Positions 5,087 to 6,875 of a stretch of 6,875 nt of DNA are shown piece after piece; positions within the stretch are counted from its first letter, which is position 1; each line of letters starts with the position of its first letter. The translations under genes and the position numbers were made by a program. Source of the stretch: JBDSKH01 sp035495435 (lineage in GTDB: Bacteria > Actinomycetota > Actinomycetes > Actinomycetales > Microbacteriaceae); NCBI GenBank assembly GCA_035495435.1, contig DATJFV010000097.1:1-6875 (forward strand), given 5' to 3'. Under the pieces are notes generated by a model that was not told the origin of the DNA, did not search any database, and worked only from the letters and a program-made list of their open reading frames with translations.

Positions 5087-6875
5087 TCAGCCGAGGGCGT
5101 CGGGGCCCCGCTCGACCAGGATCGCGAACTGCGCGGCATCGATGATCCGCACTCCCAACTGCTCGGCCTTGGCGAGCTTCGAGCCGGCACCCGGCCCCGC
5201 CGCCACGAAGTCGGTCTTCTTCGAAACGCTCGACCCCGCCTTCCCGCCGGCCCGGATGATGGCCTCCTCGGCCTCCTCCCGGCTGAAACCCTCGAGGCTG
5301 CCCGTGGCGACCACGGTCAGGCCGGCGAGCGGCCCGTCCGCTGCGCCGGCGGCGCCCGGCCCCGGATGACCCGGCACGACCCAGGGCACCCCGTCCGAGG
5401 CCCACTGCTCGACGATTTCGCGATGCCAGTCGACCTGGAACCAGTCGAGCACCGCATCGGCGATGATGCCGCCCACCCCGTCGACGGCGGCCAGGTCGTC
5501 GCGGGTCGCCGCCCGGATCGCATCCAGCGACCCGAAGTATCCGGCGAGAGCGCGCGCGGCGACCGGCCCGACGTGCCGGATCGACAGAGCCACGAGGAAG
5601 CGCCACAGTTCTTTCTGCTTCGCCTTCTCGAGTTGGTCGATCAGCTTGACGGCGGCGACCGACGGCACGAAATCGGGGTCGCCCGCATACGGTGGATCGC
5701 TCTTCTGGCGGCGGCGCTTGTACGGGGTCTCGACGCTGTCCGAGCCCCACACCCGCACCCGGATATTGAACAGGTCGTCGACGGTGAGGCCGAACAGCCC
5801 GGCCTCGGTGACCAGCGGCGGCGGCACCGGAGACACCGGCTGGGTGAGGGCCGCCGCCCCGACCTCGCCCAGACCTTCGATGTCGAGCGCGCCACGCGAC
5901 CCGATGTGCTCGACGCGACCGCGCAACTGGGCGGGGCAGGAACGCGCGTTCGGGCAGCGCAGGTCGGCATCACCCTCTTTCGCCGGAGCCAGTCGCGTGC
6001 CGCAAACCGGGCAGTTCTCGGGCATCACGAACTCACGCTCGGTGCCGTCGCGCAGTTCGACCACCGGCCCCAGCACCTCAGGGATCACGTCGCCGGCCTT
6101 GCGCAGCACCACGGTGTCGCCGATCAGCACCCCCTTGGCCTTCACGACGTCCTGATTGTGCAAGGTCGCCTGGCGCACCTCCGACCCCGCGACCCGCACC
6201 TTCTCCATCACCGCGAAGGGTGTGGCGCGGCCGGTGCGCCCGATCGAGACCACGATGTCGAGCAGCTTGGTATTCACCTGCTCGGGAGGGTACTTGTAGG
6301 CGATCGCCCAACGCGGCGCACGGCTGGTCGCGCCCAGTTCTGCATGCAGCGCCAACTCGTCGACCTTGATCACGATGCCGTCGATCTCGTGCTCGACGTC
6401 GTGCCGGTGCTCGCCGTAGTACTCGATGAAGTCGGCAGCCTCTGCCGCCGACGCGACCACGCGGAAGGTGGATGCCGTGGGCAGCCCCCAGCCGGCGAGC
6501 AGACCGTAGACCTCGCTCTGGCTCGCGACGGGCGGATCGTTCCACGCCCCGATGCCGTGCACCAGCATGCGCAACCCGCGGATGCGGTTCTCCATGCGTG
6601 CCACGGCATCCGGGCTCTTGCCCTCGCGCTTCTGGCGCAAGCTGCCCGATGCCGCATTGCGCGGGTTGGCGAAGAGCCGATCGCCCGCGTCCGCCTGCAC
6701 CGCATTCAACCTCTCGAACGCGTCGGCGTTGAAGAACACCTCGCCGCGGATCTCGATGCGCTCCGGGTGCGTCGCGGGGTCGCCGGCGAGCACGTCGGGG
6801 ATCGTCGAGATGGTCCGGACGTTCAGCGTGACGTCCTCGCCGGTCCGCCCGTCACCGCGCGTCGCCGCCCGCACC
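5087..6875 (-). CDS. ligA: NAD+-dependent DNA ligase LigA, 5' part cut by window edge
   Basis: LigA seals nicks in duplex DNA during replication and repair using NAD+. The visible 595 residues (counted from the GTG codon at 6872-6874, which is an internal Val, not a start) lack the N-terminal NAD-binding domain and the catalytic KxDG lysine, expected just upstream. Present in order: TRGDG (5-9); the EIRGEVF motif (41-47); FANPRNAASGSLRQ (68-81); the DGIVIKVD motif (165-172); AYKYPPEQ with Lys194; the OB-fold (about 205-280); a four-Cys zinc finger (Cys288, Cys291, Cys307, Cys313); helix-hairpin-helix repeats (about 320-480); and a BRCT domain (about 513-590) with the TGSLEGFSREEAEEAI core. 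The region at about 345-405 is longer than I recall for mycobacterial LigA, with a basic KRRRQK patch. All visible motifs are intact, so the enzyme is probably functional. Confidence 0.97.
   Translation of the reverse strand, partial: VRAATRGDGRTGEDVTLNVRTISTIPDVLAGDPATHPERIEIRGEVFFNADAFERLNAVQADAGDRLFANPRNAASGSLRQKREGKSPDAVARMENRIRGLRMLVHGIGAWNDPPVASQSEVYGLLAGWGLPTASTFRVVASAAEAADFIEYYGEHRHDVEHEIDGIVIKVDELALHAELGATSRAPRWAIAYKYPPEQVNTKLLDIVVSIGRTGRATPFAVMEKVRVAGSEVRQATLHNQDVVKAKGVLIGDTVVLRKAGDVIPEVLGPVVELRDGTEREFVMPENCPVCGTRLAPAKEGDADLRCPNARSCPAQLRGRVEHIGSRGALDIEGLGEVGAAALTQPVSPVPPPLVTEAGLFGLTVDDLFNIRVRVWGSDSVETPYKRRRQKSDPPYAGDPDFVPSVAAVKLIDQLEKAKQKELWRFLVALSIRHVGPVAARALAGYFGSLDAIRAATRDDLAAVDGVGGIIADAVLDWFQVDWHREIVEQWASDGVPWVVPGHPGPGAAGAADGPLAGLTVVATGSLEGFSREEAEEAIIRAGGKAGSSVSKKTDFVAAGPGAGSKLAKAEQLGVRIIDAAQFAILVERGPDALG

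Noticed and set aside
4021..5145. A 374-residue plus-strand frame spanning the ligA-hydrolase gap
   Set aside because: It is mostly antisense to the hydrolase gene, has an Arg/Gly-rich composition and no domain. The intergenic part is open only by chance.
4851..5750. A 299-residue minus-strand frame covering the ligA 3' end and the gap
   Set aside because: Out-of-frame reading of ligA extended into intergenic DNA; very Arg-rich, no motif.
6872..6874. GTG at the right edge as the ligA start codon
   Set aside because: The following TRGDG motif lies inside the ligase nucleotidyltransferase domain, so this is an internal Val codon and the gene continues past the window.
1..6875. CRISPR array, tRNA or rRNA gene, insertion sequence, phage or toxin-antitoxin genes
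   Set aside because: No regularly spaced repeats, tRNA-like folds, transposase motifs, terminal inverted repeats or small paired genes were seen on either strand.

Overview
The window looks like chromosomal DNA of a high-GC actinobacterium, most likely a member of the Microbacteriaceae such as Microbacterium. This is an inference from base composition, frequent GTG starts, an actinobacterial-type LigA with a BRCT domain, and the ligA/gatC/gatA neighbourhood. No taxonomic search was possible. All six recognisable genes lie on the minus strand, so transcription runs from high to low coordinates.

In transcription order: ligA (NAD+-dependent DNA ligase, 5' part cut off by the right window edge); a roughly 230-bp AT-richer intergenic stretch with a hairpin, a 16-bp palindrome and a TANNNT box; an alpha/beta hydrolase of the DUF1023 (Abhydrolase_8) type; a 50-bp GC-rich gap; gatC and gatA, overlapping by 4 bp, which encode two subunits of the tRNA-dependent amidotransferase GatCAB; a 55-bp gap with a promoter-like element; an MFS exporter of the MFS_3 type; and, 4 bp after it, the start of a small predicted lipoprotein cut off by the left window edge.

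The functions are housekeeping. LigA joins nicks in replication and repair. GatC and GatA, with the GatB subunit that is not in this window, convert misacylated Glu-tRNA(Gln) or Asp-tRNA(Asn) to the amide form for translation. The hydrolase and the exporter/lipoprotein pair have no evident link to these jobs.

I found no new system, mobile element, CRISPR array or RNA gene. The most useful non-obvious signal is that gatC and the MFS gene each have a TANNNT -10 box 6-7 nt before the start codon and no spaced Shine-Dalgarno sequence, which suggests leaderless mRNAs. The hydrolase may follow the same pattern less exactly. Other points are an apparent insertion in the helix-hairpin-helix part of LigA, the hydrolase gene between ligA and gatC, and the absence of gatB directly after gatA.
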